Source: an uncultured Porphyromonadaceae bacterium
GTDB taxonomy: Bacteria; Bacteroidota; Bacteroidia; Bacteroidales; Muribaculaceae
Length of the DNA stretch: 5,212 bases
NCBI GenBank assembly: GCA_900552325.1
Contig: URZG01000174.1
Span: forward strand, 1-5,212
Direction of reading: 5' to 3'
Shown here: one piece after another, positions 5,125 to 5,212 of the stretch
Position numbering within the stretch: position 1 is the stretch's first letter
Layout: each line of letters begins with the position of its first letter
Translations under genes and position numbers: made by a program
Notes under the pieces: model-generated
Told to the model about the DNA's origin: nothing
The model's input: the letters and a program-made list of their open reading frames with translations, nothing else
Databases searched by the model: none

Positions 5125-5212
5125 TCAGCGGGCCAGGTTGAGGTTCAGCGAGAGACCGTAGGAAGAGGAAGATGTGGGGTAAGCGGCGTTTGAAACCAGC
5201 GGCGTGTTAACC
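5125..5212 (-). CDS. C-terminal end of a protein, possibly an outer-membrane beta-barrel
   Basis: An open minus-strand frame enters from the right edge and ends at TGA 5125-5127 after 28 codons, finishing in SSSYGLSLNLNLAR. The alternating hydrophobic and polar residues at the very end (GLSLNLNLA) resemble the last beta-strand of an outer-membrane barrel, although the usual terminal aromatic residue is missing. A strong hairpin 22 nt downstream supports a real gene end. Too little is visible to name a family. A TonB-dependent receptor, a smaller porin-like protein or an unrelated secreted protein are all possible. Confidence 0.45.
   Translation of the reverse strand, partial: VNTPLVSNAAYPTSSSSYGLSLNLNLAR

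Overview
The window looks like chromosomal DNA from a Bacteroidota bacterium, most likely of the order Bacteroidales. The protein sequences resemble Bacteroidales housekeeping genes, start codons lack Shine-Dalgarno motifs, and the upstream region of the permease gene holds a TAnnTTTG box, the -7 element used by the primary sigma factor of this phylum. The moderately GC-rich composition would fit a Muribaculaceae-like gut lineage, but that is inference only.

Layout, left to right. On the plus strand are the C-terminal end of a UPF0371/DUF1846 protein (1-264) and, 5 nt later, a complete tRNA-dihydrouridine synthase (270-1220). Converging on it from the minus strand, with only 6 nt between stop codons, is lptB (1227-2138), the ATPase of the lipopolysaccharide exporter. 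Three nucleotides upstream of lptB on the same strand is udk, uridine kinase (2142-2758), which is frameshifted near its 3' end. A 168-nt divergent intergenic region separates udk from a plus-strand pair, mlaE (2927-3676) and mlaF (3673-4443), which overlap by ATGA. These are the permease and ATPase of an MCE/Mla-type phospholipid transporter. Converging on mlaF is a minus-strand gene for an exported, Arg/Lys/Glu-rich helical protein with 11-residue repeats (4475-5029). Behind a strong hairpin, the window ends in the last 28 codons of another minus-strand gene (5125-5212), possibly an outer-membrane beta-barrel.

The common theme is cell-envelope lipid traffic. LptB powers lipopolysaccharide export and MlaE/MlaF move phospholipids between the membranes, with udk (pyrimidine salvage) and dus (tRNA modification) as housekeeping neighbours. 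No MlaD (MCE), MlaB or MlaC gene is in the window, so the transporter must take its other subunits from elsewhere.

The most notable points are the udk lesion, best explained by a net 7-nt deletion at about 2250-2254 that removes a conserved Glu-Pro and sends the frame about 196 nt into lptB; an unusual 57-residue acidic, Pro-rich N-terminal extension on LptB; and the hendecad-repeat exported protein. I see no mobile element, CRISPR array, tRNA or rRNA, and no convincing new defence or biosynthetic system. No stretch longer than 300 nt lacks a gene.
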